The translations under genes were made by a program, and so were the position numbers. Shown here in pieces: positions 56,560-64,000 of a stretch of DNA of 64,000 nucleotides. Numbering within the stretch: the first letter of the stretch is position 1; the number at the start of each line of letters is the position of its first letter. Below the pieces are notes generated by a model. That model did no database searches and was not told the origin of the DNA. It saw only the letters and a program-made list of their open reading frames with translations. The DNA comes from Ascidiaceihabitans sp. (GTDB taxonomy: Bacteria > Pseudomonadota > Alphaproteobacteria > Rhodobacterales > Rhodobacteraceae). The DNA lies in assembly GCA_028248455.1 (NCBI GenBank), contig JAOKHV010000002.1, forward strand, positions 62,001 to 126,000, read 5' to 3'.

Positions 56560-57327
56560 ACGTTGGGCCGCGTTCTTAGCTGCCCCACGTATTGCACGTG
56601 CGAACAAGGTCACGTCGATCTCTGTCGCTATAAACGTGGCACCAATATCGCGGCACTTTTCTTGCAGTTCTTGATCCAGGGTCAAAATACCCGCGGCCTT
56701 ACCTGAATTTACAATCTTGGTGATCGCACCAACCACTGCATCCTTAACCTCAGCAGCGCCTGCTTGTCCGATAAAGCCCATATCTGCGGCCAGATCAGAT
56801 GGGCCAATGAACACACCATCGATCCCGTCCACAGCCAAGATATCTTCGAGAGCATCCATGCCTTTTTGGTTTTCAACTTGTGCCAACAGGCAAATCTCAT
56901 CCCGCGCTGTTGTCAGGTAATCTCCGATAGCGGCAAAGTCCGATGCACGTGCCAAGGCCGATCCGACACCACGCACGCCGTGCGGCGGATATGTCACCGC
57001 GTCGACCAGCGAGCGTGCCTGCTCTGCACTTTCGACCATTGGGATCAGCAGACTTTGCGCACCCGCATCAAGAAGTTGTTTGATCACCCAAGTTTCCCCA
57101 ATCGGGGGGCGTACAACCGCATGGCTGTCACGCGCTGCGATCACTTGAAGCTGTGCTACGATCGAGCGCAAATCGTTTGGCGCATGCTCTGCATCAACGA
57201 GCAACCAATCAAAACCTGCCCCTGCGCTAATCTCAGCGGCATACGCATCCGCAAGCCCCAGCCAACAGCCCAACTGAAGGGTATTGTTTTTTAGTGCGTG
57301 TTTAAATGGGTTGTGTGGAGCTGGCAT
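56545..57327 (-). CDS. hpaI: 4-hydroxy-2-oxoheptanedioate aldolase
   Basis: Class II HpcH/HpaI aldolase of 260 residues, splitting 4-hydroxy-2-oxoheptanedioate into pyruvate and succinic semialdehyde as the last step of homoprotocatechuate breakdown. Motifs are FDWLLVDAEHAPND near 43 and PMVESAEQARSLVDAVTYPPHGVRG near 115. The start at 57327 fits the family; a 63-residue upstream extension is not homologous. Last gene of the hpa operon, 10 bp after hpaH. Confidence 0.9.
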   Translation of the reverse strand: MPAPHNPFKHALKNNTLQLGCWLGLADAYAAEISAGAGFDWLLVDAEHAPNDLRSIVAQLQVIAARDSHAVVRPPIGETWVIKQLLDAGAQSLLIPMVESAEQARSLVDAVTYPPHGVRGVGSALARASDFAAIGDYLTTARDEICLLAQVENQKGMDALEDILAVDGIDGVFIGPSDLAADMGFIGQAGAAEVKDAVVGAITKIVNSGKAAGILTLDQELQEKCRDIGATFIATEIDVTLFARAIRGAAKNAAQRLHRA

Positions 57328-57337
57328 AAAAACGTCC

Positions 57338-58138
57338 TTATGCGAAAGAGATGTCGACACGACCAAAGTCGCCAAAGTCGGCCGTGATTTCTGAACCCTG
57401 CGGGCATTCAACAGGGCGGATAAAACTGCCCGATAAGATGACATGTCCGGGTTCGATGCTTTGGCCATATTGCGCCATGCGGCGGGCCAACCAAACCACG
57501 CTTTCGACAGGGTCATTCAACACACCTGCCCCAAGACCGGTTTCTTCAACCTCGCCATTTCGTGACGCGATCGCCCCGACCCAACGCAAATCAAAAGCTT
57601 CCACAGCATGCTGCTGTTCACCAAGCACGATGCCGGCATTGGCAGCATTATCGCTGATCGTGTCGAACACCTTGCGGGTTTTACCCGTCTCCGGATCAAT
57701 GCGGATAACCCGCGTGTCGAGGATTTCGATGGATGGCACCACATAATCAGTGGCGGCCAACACATCTTCGCGGGTCACGTCAACGCCACCCAATGGGGCC
57801 TTGAGCACAAATGCAATTTCGGCTTCGATCCGTGGCTGAATGAACCGACTCTCGGGAACGGTTGCACCTGTTTCGAACACCATGTCATCAAACAAAATCC
57901 CGCTGTCGGGTATATCAATATTCAATGCGTATTGCATGGCTTTTGATGTCAGGCCAATCTTCCACCCAACAACGCTGCGCCCTTGCGCCAGTTTCGCGCG
58001 ATAAATTGCGTTCTGGATCGCATAAGCATCGTCCATTCCCATGTTTGGGTGATCACGCGTCAACAAGCCAATTTGTTCGCCTCTGCGCTCTGCCTCTAGC
58101 AAAGCCGCCGCAACGGTTGTGTAATGGTCTGGCGTCAT
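57338..58138 (-). CDS. hpaH: 2-oxohept-4-ene-1,7-dioate hydratase
   Basis: Hydratase of 266 residues in the MhpD/HpaH family. The core includes GWKIGLTSKAMQ near 60, RIEAEIAFVL near 105 and GAGVLNDPVESVVWLARRM near 205. It hydrates the dienoate made by HpaG and hands it to HpaI. Overlaps the upstream FAH-family gene by 4 bp (ATGA at 58135-58138). Confidence 0.92.
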   Translation of the reverse strand: MTPDHYTTVAAALLEAERRGEQIGLLTRDHPNMGMDDAYAIQNAIYRAKLAQGRSVVGWKIGLTSKAMQYALNIDIPDSGILFDDMVFETGATVPESRFIQPRIEAEIAFVLKAPLGGVDVTREDVLAATDYVVPSIEILDTRVIRIDPETGKTRKVFDTISDNAANAGIVLGEQQHAVEAFDLRWVGAIASRNGEVEETGLGAGVLNDPVESVVWLARRMAQYGQSIEPGHVILSGSFIRPVECPQGSEITADFGDFGRVDISFA

Positions 58139-58989
58139 AGGGTTTCGTCCACGACAGTGTTGCGCAGCGTTCCGATGCCATTCACTTCGACCTCAACTAC
58201 ATCACCGGGCTTTAGATATTGTGGTGGATCAAGACGCGCGCCTGAACCAGTTGGCGTACCTGTCACAATAATATCGCCCGGCTGAAGCGTCATAAAGGTT
58301 GAAATGTATTCGATCTCACGGCGGATCGGATGCATCATGCGCGAGAGCACATCATCTTGGCGCACTTCGCCGTTCACGCGGGTGATAATACGGGCGTCGT
58401 CAAGCTGCTTGGCATCTTTAAACGGCACAAGCCATGGACCAATTGAACCCGAATTATCCCAATTCTTGCCTTGAGTGACGTTGAATTTAGCATGGCGCAC
58501 CCAATCGCGAATGGTTCCCTCATTGCAAAGTGTGATCGCAGAAATATGATCGTAAGCATCAGCTTGCGTGATACGGCGACCAGCCTTACCAATCACAATC
58601 GCAACTTCACCTTCATAGTCCAGGGTTTCGTTTTCAGGCGGGCGAACCAATGGGCGGTTATGGCCGGTGAACCCACTGGCAAAACGTGGGAATAGGGACA
58701 TATATTTAGGTTGGTCTGACCCGTCTTTGTATTCCGCATTGCGATCAGGAAAATTAACACCAACGCACAAGATACGACGCGCGTTTGGTAGCACCATTTC
58801 GAATTCAAAATCTGTATGAGTGGCAGTCTTTCCCCCGGCGGCGGCTTCAAGCGCATCCAAACCACCTGCCTGCACAACATCAAAAAGCGTTGGCCATTGT
58901 GGAAATTCATCGTTCAATGGGATCATCCCATCATCAGTAACCGCTCCGTAGAAGGTGTCACCAGCCGTGGAATAAGTTGCGTAATTCAT
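58135..58989 (-). CDS. Fumarylacetoacetate hydrolase-family protein (HpaG-like)
   Basis: FAH-fold enzyme of 284 residues. Metal ligands lie in LDYEGEVAIVIG near 117 (Glu pair) and in the ITLCNEGTIRDWVRH region; GDIIVTGTPTGSGA near 240 is typical. In hpa operons this position is taken by HpaG, which decarboxylates and isomerises the ring-cleavage product, but single-domain FAH homologues can have other roles. Start at 58989 is chosen because ATGA there overlaps the decarboxylase stop. Confidence 0.85.
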   Translation of the reverse strand: MNYATYSTAGDTFYGAVTDDGMIPLNDEFPQWPTLFDVVQAGGLDALEAAAGGKTATHTDFEFEMVLPNARRILCVGVNFPDRNAEYKDGSDQPKYMSLFPRFASGFTGHNRPLVRPPENETLDYEGEVAIVIGKAGRRITQADAYDHISAITLCNEGTIRDWVRHAKFNVTQGKNWDNSGSIGPWLVPFKDAKQLDDARIITRVNGEVRQDDVLSRMMHPIRREIEYISTFMTLQPGDIIVTGTPTGSGARLDPPQYLKPGDVVEVEVNGIGTLRNTVVDETL

Positions 58990-60383
58990 TTTGTTTTTTC
59001 CCATACTTCTTGAATGATGCTATGCGCCATCATCACGTCATCGCGTGTTGTGTCAAATTGTCCGACCTGAAATCTGATGATCTTTTGGTCCTTGAAACTG
59101 CCCTGTGTTAAATAAATGCGCCCATCATCATTCAACGCATCCACCAACCGTTGTTGATCCATGTCATCACCGGGGCAACGGAAGGAAAACAGGCTAAGAA
59201 TGGGTTCTGTTACGATTTCAAATCCATCGATTTTCCGGATTTCATCGCAAACTTCTCGCGCCCATGCGACGTGATTTCGGATACGCGTGCGAAGTCCCTC
59301 TAGACCGTAGGACCGGATGAGGAACCAAATTTTTAGCGCTCTAAACCGACGCCCCAGTGGGATCGTCCACTCAGAATAATTGGTGACGCTTTCACCAGTT
59401 GTCTTGAGATATTCAGGCTCAATCTTAAGGGTGTTGAGCTGGGGTTGCGCATTACGCAGGAACTGAACCGAGCAATCAAACTGTGCCCCAAGCCATTTAT
59501 GCGGATTGAAAACGATGCTGTCGAAGCCGTCCACATCAGCCCAAAAATCACTGTGCAACTCTGGGCAAATCATTGCAGAACCCGCCCAAGCGGCATCAAG
59601 ATGTGTGTATAAATCTTCATCCTTAGCGACCTGTACAATTGGCCCGAGCGTATCGCAGGCACCAATACCTGTCCCGCCCGTGATCGCAACAATGCCAGCA
59701 GGTGTATGCCCCGCCTCACGGTCTGTTGAGATAGCCGCGCGCAATGCGTCAACATCCATGCCAAAGCGGTCACCCGTTGTCGCAATCTTAACCAGGTTGG
59801 CTTGGCCTATACCTGCTACCCAACAGGCGCGATCGATTGAGGAATGCACCTGATCAGAGCAATAGATTCGCAAATGACCTTTATTTGCCAAACCATCACG
59901 GTTGCCTGTGTATCCTGTCGCGCGTTCCCGCATTGTCAGAACAGCAGAAAGCGTCGCTGATGACGCGCTATCTTGGATGACCCCTACATAACCATCAGCC
60001 AACCCCAAAGCTTGCCGCAGCCAATCAACCATGACGGTTTCGACTTCAGTCGCAGCGGGTGACGTTTGCCACAGCATACATTGCGCGGCAATTGTGCTAA
60101 CCAACATTTCCGCCAGCATTGAGGGCGGAGCAGCATTGGCTGGGAAGTAGGCAAAAAACCTTGGATGTTGCCAATGAGTAATCCCAGGCATCACGATTGC
60201 CTCAAAATCCCCCATGATTGCCTCCATGGCTTCCGCACCATCAGGTGGTGACTGAGGTAATTTCGCAGCCGTCTCACCAAATGCAGTTTGTGCACGCACA
60301 GGACGGTCGCGCAGCGTTTTGTGATAGTCCGCACTCCACTGAGAAATGTGTTTGCCCCAGTGTTCAAATTCGTCCCAATTCAT
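58986..60383 (-). CDS. Aromatic-L-amino-acid decarboxylase-type PLP enzyme
   Basis: Group II PLP decarboxylase of 465 residues. The Schiff-base lysine is Lys296 in FNPHKWLG, the PLP-stacking His in SDQVHSSIDRA near 180, and Asp/Ala in HLDAAWAGSA near 263. Substrates of the group include DOPA, tyrosine, phenylalanine and tryptophan. Sitting inside the homoprotocatechuate operon it probably makes dopamine or tyramine from the amino acid for degradation. The amine-to-acid steps are not encoded by a classical amine oxidase in this window. Confidence 0.87.
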   Translation of the reverse strand: MNWDEFEHWGKHISQWSADYHKTLRDRPVRAQTAFGETAAKLPQSPPDGAEAMEAIMGDFEAIVMPGITHWQHPRFFAYFPANAAPPSMLAEMLVSTIAAQCMLWQTSPAATEVETVMVDWLRQALGLADGYVGVIQDSASSATLSAVLTMRERATGYTGNRDGLANKGHLRIYCSDQVHSSIDRACWVAGIGQANLVKIATTGDRFGMDVDALRAAISTDREAGHTPAGIVAITGGTGIGACDTLGPIVQVAKDEDLYTHLDAAWAGSAMICPELHSDFWADVDGFDSIVFNPHKWLGAQFDCSVQFLRNAQPQLNTLKIEPEYLKTTGESVTNYSEWTIPLGRRFRALKIWFLIRSYGLEGLRTRIRNHVAWAREVCDEIRKIDGFEIVTEPILSLFSFRCPGDDMDQQRLVDALNDDGRIYLTQGSFKDQKIIRFQVGQFDTTRDDVMMAHSIIQEVWEKTK

Positions 60384-60441
60384 GCCTTAGCCCTTGTACA
60401 GCAATGCCAACCTTACCAGTTTTTTGATGCCATAGCGATCA

Positions 60442-61425
60442 TTACGGCGCAATAATCGGGCTTGCTTTGATGGTTGAATCCTTTGTTTCGATTCCAACAA
60501 ACTTAGACCCATGTTTGAACCAGCTTTCAGGTGCCGCAGCGCCCCAAAGTGTTTGGCGTTGTGGGTCTTGCAGGTCCCATTTGATAGGTTCCAAATCTGG
60601 ATCAACTGTTTGGTAATCCGAACAATAAATTTCAATTCGATGCCCATCAGGGTCAAGGATATACAAGAAGAATGCGTTGGAAATACCATGGCGACCTGGC
60701 CCGCGTTCGATGTTATCGACGTAACCCGTTGTTGCCATCAAATCGAGCAGATCGATGATGTTCAGCGGCGTTGGCACCCAAAACGCAACGTGATGCATGC
60801 GCGGCCCCGTGCCATTGGTAAACGCCATATCATGCACGCCACCCTTGCGATGCATCCAAGCAGCCCATAGCTTCTTGCTCTCATCATCCTCAGTGTACTC
60901 TGTCACCCGGAAACCGAAATCGCTATAAAAATCGACCGAAGCATCAACGTCATGGCTGAAACAATTAAAGTGATCGATGCGCAGCGGTTTAACCCCGCGG
61001 TAAAGAGCGTATTTTTGGTGGATCGGGGAAAGACGATCCATCTTGTGGTAAAACTCCAACGGGATGCCCATGTTGTCAGACGTCAACAATGTGCGCCCCT
61101 GATATGGACGAACAACCCAAGATGTTGGGCGACCCTTCTCTTTGAAATATGCCTCAGCCTTATCCAAATCTGCATCATCGAAGGTCTTGAAACCCATGAC
61201 CTCCACAGTGCCCGGCCGATCTGATTTTTGCAAAACTATGCAGTGGTGCCCGCGTTCTTCCATCGCCCGCAAATAGATGTGGCTATCAGACTCGTCCGTC
61301 ACCTGAAGTCCAACAATCTCCGTATAAAACGTTTTAGACGCGGCTAAATCTTTAACGTTCAAACACACATGGCTGAGGCGAATTGTGTTGAAGTCGGGGT
61401 ATAGGTTTGGTGCTGGTACGGGCAT
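60442..61425 (-). CDS. hpaD: 3,4-dihydroxyphenylacetate 2,3-dioxygenase
   Basis: Extradiol ring-cleavage enzyme of the VOC type, 327 residues with two repeated modules. Iron ligands are the His residues of RLSHVCLNVKD near 18 and DHFNCFSHDVDASVDFY near 155 and MHHVAFWV near 215, and Glu in GHRIEIYCSDY near 265. Opens the homoprotocatechuate ring. The start overlaps the hpaE stop by one base. Confidence 0.92.
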   Translation of the reverse strand: MPVPAPNLYPDFNTIRLSHVCLNVKDLAASKTFYTEIVGLQVTDESDSHIYLRAMEERGHHCIVLQKSDRPGTVEVMGFKTFDDADLDKAEAYFKEKGRPTSWVVRPYQGRTLLTSDNMGIPLEFYHKMDRLSPIHQKYALYRGVKPLRIDHFNCFSHDVDASVDFYSDFGFRVTEYTEDDESKKLWAAWMHRKGGVHDMAFTNGTGPRMHHVAFWVPTPLNIIDLLDLMATTGYVDNIERGPGRHGISNAFFLYILDPDGHRIEIYCSDYQTVDPDLEPIKWDLQDPQRQTLWGAAAPESWFKHGSKFVGIETKDSTIKASPIIAP

Positions 61426-62936
61426 CAGAGGGCTCCCAGTTGAGTAATTTTATGTTGTCCTGTGGCGAAGCCAATGTGCTTTTGCTCCATGTAAAATTCA
61501 AACGACCAATCGCCGCCATCACGGCCAATGCCGCTGGCTTTGACACCACCAAATGGCGTCGGCAGGTGACGGACGTTTTCTGAATTGACCCAGATCATCC
61601 CTGCCTCAAGCGCTTCGGTGAATCGTAAAGCCCGAGTAAGGTCGTTGGTCCAGACATAGCCAGTCAGGCCGTAGTCGGTGTCGTTTGCCATGCTCAACGC
61701 TTCTTCTTCAGTTGAGAATGGAATGGAGGTCAGTACAGGACCAAATATTTCTTCTTGTGCGATGCGCATCTTGTTGTTGGCATCAGTGAACAGGGTTGGG
61801 CGGACGAAATACCCCTCATCCCCAACCTTAATGCCACCTGCAGCAACGGTCGCTCCGTCTTCTTTTGCGATGTCGAAATAGCTTGTGACTTTGTCATAGT
61901 GTTCTTGCGTAACAAGCGGACCAATCTCAGTCGCGGGATCAAGCGGATGACCCACTTTAATGTTATTGACACGTGCAACCAACTTAGCCTCGAACTCTTC
62001 ACGAACGGTGTCTTGAATCAGCAGACGTGAAGACGAAGTGCAGCGTTCACCATTGATGGAATAGATCATAAAAATTGCAGCATCTAATGCACGGTCCAGA
62101 TCGGCATCGTCAAACACTATAACTGGATTTTTCCCTCCAAGTTCAAGGTGGTTACGCTTATGCGTATCCGCGCCCTGTTTGGTGATCAGGCTGCCTGTGC
62201 GCGACTCCCCAACAAAGGCAATCGCCTTGATTTTGGGGTGTTCACACAGCGCTTTACCCGCACCTTCGCCAAAGCCGTTCACCGTGTTCAAAACACCTGG
62301 TGGCAGGCCCGCTTCTTCGGCAATTTCGACCAACAAGCGTGCAGTCAATGGCGATGCTTCGGCTGGCTTATGAACCACTGTGCACCCTGCGGCCAAGGCT
62401 GGTGCAATCTTCCATGTGGACAACATGAACGGCGTGTTCCACGGAGTGATGACACCCACAGGGCCCATAGGTTTACGCGTCGTAATGTTCATTAGTGTTG
62501 GCGATTGCAGATGCTGACCATCGCGGGCTTGTACAACCTGGTCTGCAAAATAACGGAAGTTTTCTGCACCGCGCAGCGCGGCCTTGGACATGAATTTAAT
62601 CGTCTGACCTGTATCCCAGCATTCGCAAAGCGCGATTTCTTCGGCACGGGCTTCGATGCCTTCAGCGACGCGGATCAATATCTTCTTACGCTCAAGCGCA
62701 GGCATATCGCGCCACATCTCAAAAGCATCAGACGCCGCATTTGCTGCCGCATCAATATCTTTGACTGAACCATGGGCAACATCACAAATCACCGATTTAT
62801 TAACAGGTGAGGTTGTTTGGAAAACGCCTTCGCTCCCGCCAACGTCCTGACCAGCGATATGGTTTGGAATGCCCGTTTCACGAAAGCGTTCAAGATAGCC
62901 ATTAAGTTTTGTAATATTGGTGTCGAGCGCAGTCAT
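61425..62936 (-). CDS. hpaE: 5-carboxymethyl-2-hydroxymuconate semialdehyde dehydrogenase
   Basis: Aldehyde dehydrogenase of 503 residues acting on the ring-opened semialdehyde. GVITPWNTPFMLSTWKIAPAL near 158, catalytic Glu in HLELGGKNPV near 262 and catalytic Cys in NGERCTSSSRL near 296 are all present. Coupled to hpaF (ATGA, 62933-62936) and hpaD. Confidence 0.94.
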   Translation of the reverse strand: MTALDTNITKLNGYLERFRETGIPNHIAGQDVGGSEGVFQTTSPVNKSVICDVAHGSVKDIDAAANAASDAFEMWRDMPALERKKILIRVAEGIEARAEEIALCECWDTGQTIKFMSKAALRGAENFRYFADQVVQARDGQHLQSPTLMNITTRKPMGPVGVITPWNTPFMLSTWKIAPALAAGCTVVHKPAEASPLTARLLVEIAEEAGLPPGVLNTVNGFGEGAGKALCEHPKIKAIAFVGESRTGSLITKQGADTHKRNHLELGGKNPVIVFDDADLDRALDAAIFMIYSINGERCTSSSRLLIQDTVREEFEAKLVARVNNIKVGHPLDPATEIGPLVTQEHYDKVTSYFDIAKEDGATVAAGGIKVGDEGYFVRPTLFTDANNKMRIAQEEIFGPVLTSIPFSTEEEALSMANDTDYGLTGYVWTNDLTRALRFTEALEAGMIWVNSENVRHLPTPFGGVKASGIGRDGGDWSFEFYMEQKHIGFATGQHKITQLGAL

Positions 62937-63322
62937 GCGTGGTCCTCCAGGTGGTCTCGGATGTTACCGAATTTCGGGGATAAATCAGCGTCGATGTCGC
63001 GCATCTCGGCGGATAGAGCAACGGAAAGCGTTTCCATCGTTGGTGCCATAAAATCAGTCAGTACGGCGAAAATCTGTGTAATTGCATCGTGTTTCACATC
63101 ATGTGGGCGGCCCTCGCGCAATCGGACAGATAGGTCAACAAACCCATGTTTTGGGTTACCATTCGCAATCGCGACGTGATCAACCCGCGTGGCTCGCACC
63201 CGAATTCCAGCCATTGGAAAGGTATCAATTGTTGCCGCCTTTGCACGGACAGCCTCACACAACTGAGCCATGTCAACAAAAGACTCAAGGTTGGCAGAAT
63301 ATTCGATATGAAAGTGCGGCAA
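62933..63322 (-). CDS. hpaF: 5-carboxymethyl-2-hydroxymuconate delta-isomerase
   Basis: Tautomerase-superfamily isomerase of 129 residues that shifts the double bond after HpaE. It begins PHFHIEYSANLE after the initiator, so the catalytic N-terminal proline (Pro1 of the superfamily) is in place. The start codon is TTG at 63322, supported by AAGGA six bases upstream. An ATG five bases earlier is out of frame. First gene of the hpa operon. Confidence 0.92.
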   Translation of the reverse strand: MPHFHIEYSANLESFVDMAQLCEAVRAKAATIDTFPMAGIRVRATRVDHVAIANGNPKHGFVDLSVRLREGRPHDVKHDAITQIFAVLTDFMAPTMETLSVALSAEMRDIDADLSPKFGNIRDHLEDHA

Positions 63323-63330
63323 ATCATTTC

Positions 63331-63344
63331 CTTAACATGTTAAG
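63331..63344. promoter_or_regulatory. Perfect palindromic operator, probably for the MarR regulator HpaR
   Basis: CTTAACATGTTAAG, a 14-bp perfect palindrome 9 bp before the hpaF start, in the divergent spacer between hpaF and hpaR and just past the predicted transcription start. Size and symmetry suit a MarR dimer. Confidence 0.8.
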
Positions 63345-63354
63345 TATCGTGGTA

Positions 63355-63382
63355 TTTAGATAATTTGAACTTGCATTGTCAA
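63355..63382 (-). promoter_or_regulatory. Putative hpaF promoter
   Basis: On the minus strand, -35 TTGACA (63377-63382), a 16-base spacer and -10 TCTAAA (63355-63360). The start of transcription would fall near 63347, so the palindrome at 63331-63344 covers the first transcribed bases. Confidence 0.65.
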
Positions 63383-63431
63383 GCACGACTTGGCAGCAGT
63401 AGATAAACCCAACAACCCATTCGAGTACTGC

Positions 63432-63869
63432 ATGTCATCAACGCTACCATCCACATCACGCTCCCTTCCAATTGCGCTGATCCGAGCACGTGAAGGTGTG
63501 ATGGCACCAATCCGCGAAATGCTAACCGAAACAGGCATCACTGAACAACAGTGGCGTGTTTTACGCGTGCTGTCAGAACACGGACTGTTAGACACGACAA
63601 CTCTTGCCGAACGCTCTAGCCTATTGTTTCCGAGCCTTACACGTATTGCTGCCAGCATGCGTGACAAAGGCCTGATTACCCAAACACGTGACGAAATTGA
63701 CAGGCGCCGCCAGCTTATCGAAATTACCGCTGCTGGGCAAAAAATCATCGATGACCGTACATCCCAATCGACACAGATCGTTGACGATATCAAAACCAAA
63801 TTGGGCACCGATAATTATGAAACATTACTCGATCTTCTTGGTCTCTTAGATATTAGTTCAAACGATTAA
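63432..63869 (+). CDS. hpaR: MarR family regulator of homoprotocatechuate degradation
   Basis: Winged-helix repressor of 145 residues. SLPIALIRAREGVMAPIREML and TEQQWRVLRVLSEHGLLD are typical of HpaR; the recognition helix region is LTRIAASMRDKGLI and the wing RDEIDRRRQLIEIT. HpaR in Escherichia coli represses the meta operon and responds to hydroxyphenylacetates. The ATG at 63432 is preferred to a TTG 42 bases upstream because the family begins there. Confidence 0.88.
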   Translation: MSSTLPSTSRSLPIALIRAREGVMAPIREMLTETGITEQQWRVLRVLSEHGLLDTTTLAERSSLLFPSLTRIAASMRDKGLITQTRDEIDRRRQLIEITAAGQKIIDDRTSQSTQIVDDIKTKLGTDNYETLLDLLGLLDISSND

Positions 63870-64000
63870 CCCTTTCGTCCGCCAGTAATCAAAAATTTCC
63901 AATGCCTTGTTGGCAAATGCCGCGTCATTGATATGACTATCGATGCGGTGAGTAATGACGTTATCCGGTAGCGTATCCTCAAGTTCTTTCAGGAATATGT
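63858..64000 (-). CDS. C-terminal end of a UPF0261-like protein (partial)
   Basis: Minus-strand frame open from the right edge to TGA at 63858-63860, about 46 residues. The sequence RIDSHINDAAFANKALEIFDYW resembles the end of Tm-1-like ATP-binding (UPF0261) proteins (DxHINDPAFA), but only this tail is visible. It overlaps the hpaR 3' end by 12 bp. Confidence 0.45.
   Translation of the reverse strand, partial: IFLKELEDTLPDNVITHRIDSHINDAAFANKALEIFDYWRTKGLIV

Overview
The window reads as chromosomal DNA of a marine alphaproteobacterium of the Roseobacter group (Rhodobacteraceae). The reasons are the protein flavour (RpoH2-type sigma factor, ThiF protein with a membrane anchor, DUF1467 next to methylmalonyl-CoA epimerase), a roseobacter-like gene order (leuA, mreBCD-mrdA-rodA; rsmI-yraN-gshB; glnD, murJ, rhomboid, trpS), GTG/TTG starts and many ATGA/GTGA stop-start overlaps. 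Several genes are broken, which would suit a lineage in genome decay such as Octadecabacter, but the genus is a guess. I saw no rRNA, tRNA, CRISPR array, prophage or intact insertion sequence.

Layout. 0-7.4 kb: end of an FtsX/YbbP-type permease, a gamma-glutamylcyclotransferase-like gene, gltX, a PH-like membrane protein, nadE, an 18-unit MORN-repeat protein and an SDR. 7.5-9.4 kb: a leucine-rich leader peptide with foldable RNA, then leuA. 9.4-16.8 kb: a VOC protein, the cell-shape operon mreB-mreC-mreD-mrdA-rodA and a GhrA-type dehydrogenase. 16.9-22.6 kb: M3 peptidase, ThiF/MoeB protein, dut, coaBC and rpoH. 22.7-30.5 kb: cobU and a phosphatase, a dead glutathione S-transferase gene, gshB, yraN, rsmI, a LpoA-like lipoprotein and glnD. 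30.6-33.2 kb: an agmatinase-family enzyme and an iron alcohol dehydrogenase, probably inserted between glnD and murJ, followed by a 466-bp spacer with inverted repeats. 33.2-43.3 kb: murJ, a rhomboid without catalytic residues, trpS, a class II deacetylase, a nitroreductase, three pseudogenes (EI24/CysZ-like, response regulator, GNAT) around intact DUF1467 and mce, then aspS. 43.3-44.3 kb: a decayed glycosyltransferase-like remnant.

44.3-53 kb is a polyol (sorbitol/mannitol) operon on the minus strand: binding protein, two permeases, sorbitol dehydrogenase, AraC regulator, mannitol dehydrogenase and ABC ATPase, with transaldolase upstream. 53.3-63.9 kb is an aromatic/amine catabolic region: a GS-family ligase and a frameshifted P450 on one side of a class I amidotransferase gene, and on the other a homoprotocatechuate meta-cleavage operon (hpaF, E, D, an aromatic amino acid decarboxylase, hpaG-like, hpaH, hpaI) under a divergent MarR regulator with a perfect palindromic operator.

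The most notable points are six broken genes in 64 kb (four nonsense changes, all explicable as single C-to-T/G-to-A transitions), the nine-unit duplication in the MORN protein, the leuA attenuator, a covarying intergenic repeat and a possible gamma-glutamyl-amine to homoprotocatechuate route. I did not find a clearly new type of system.
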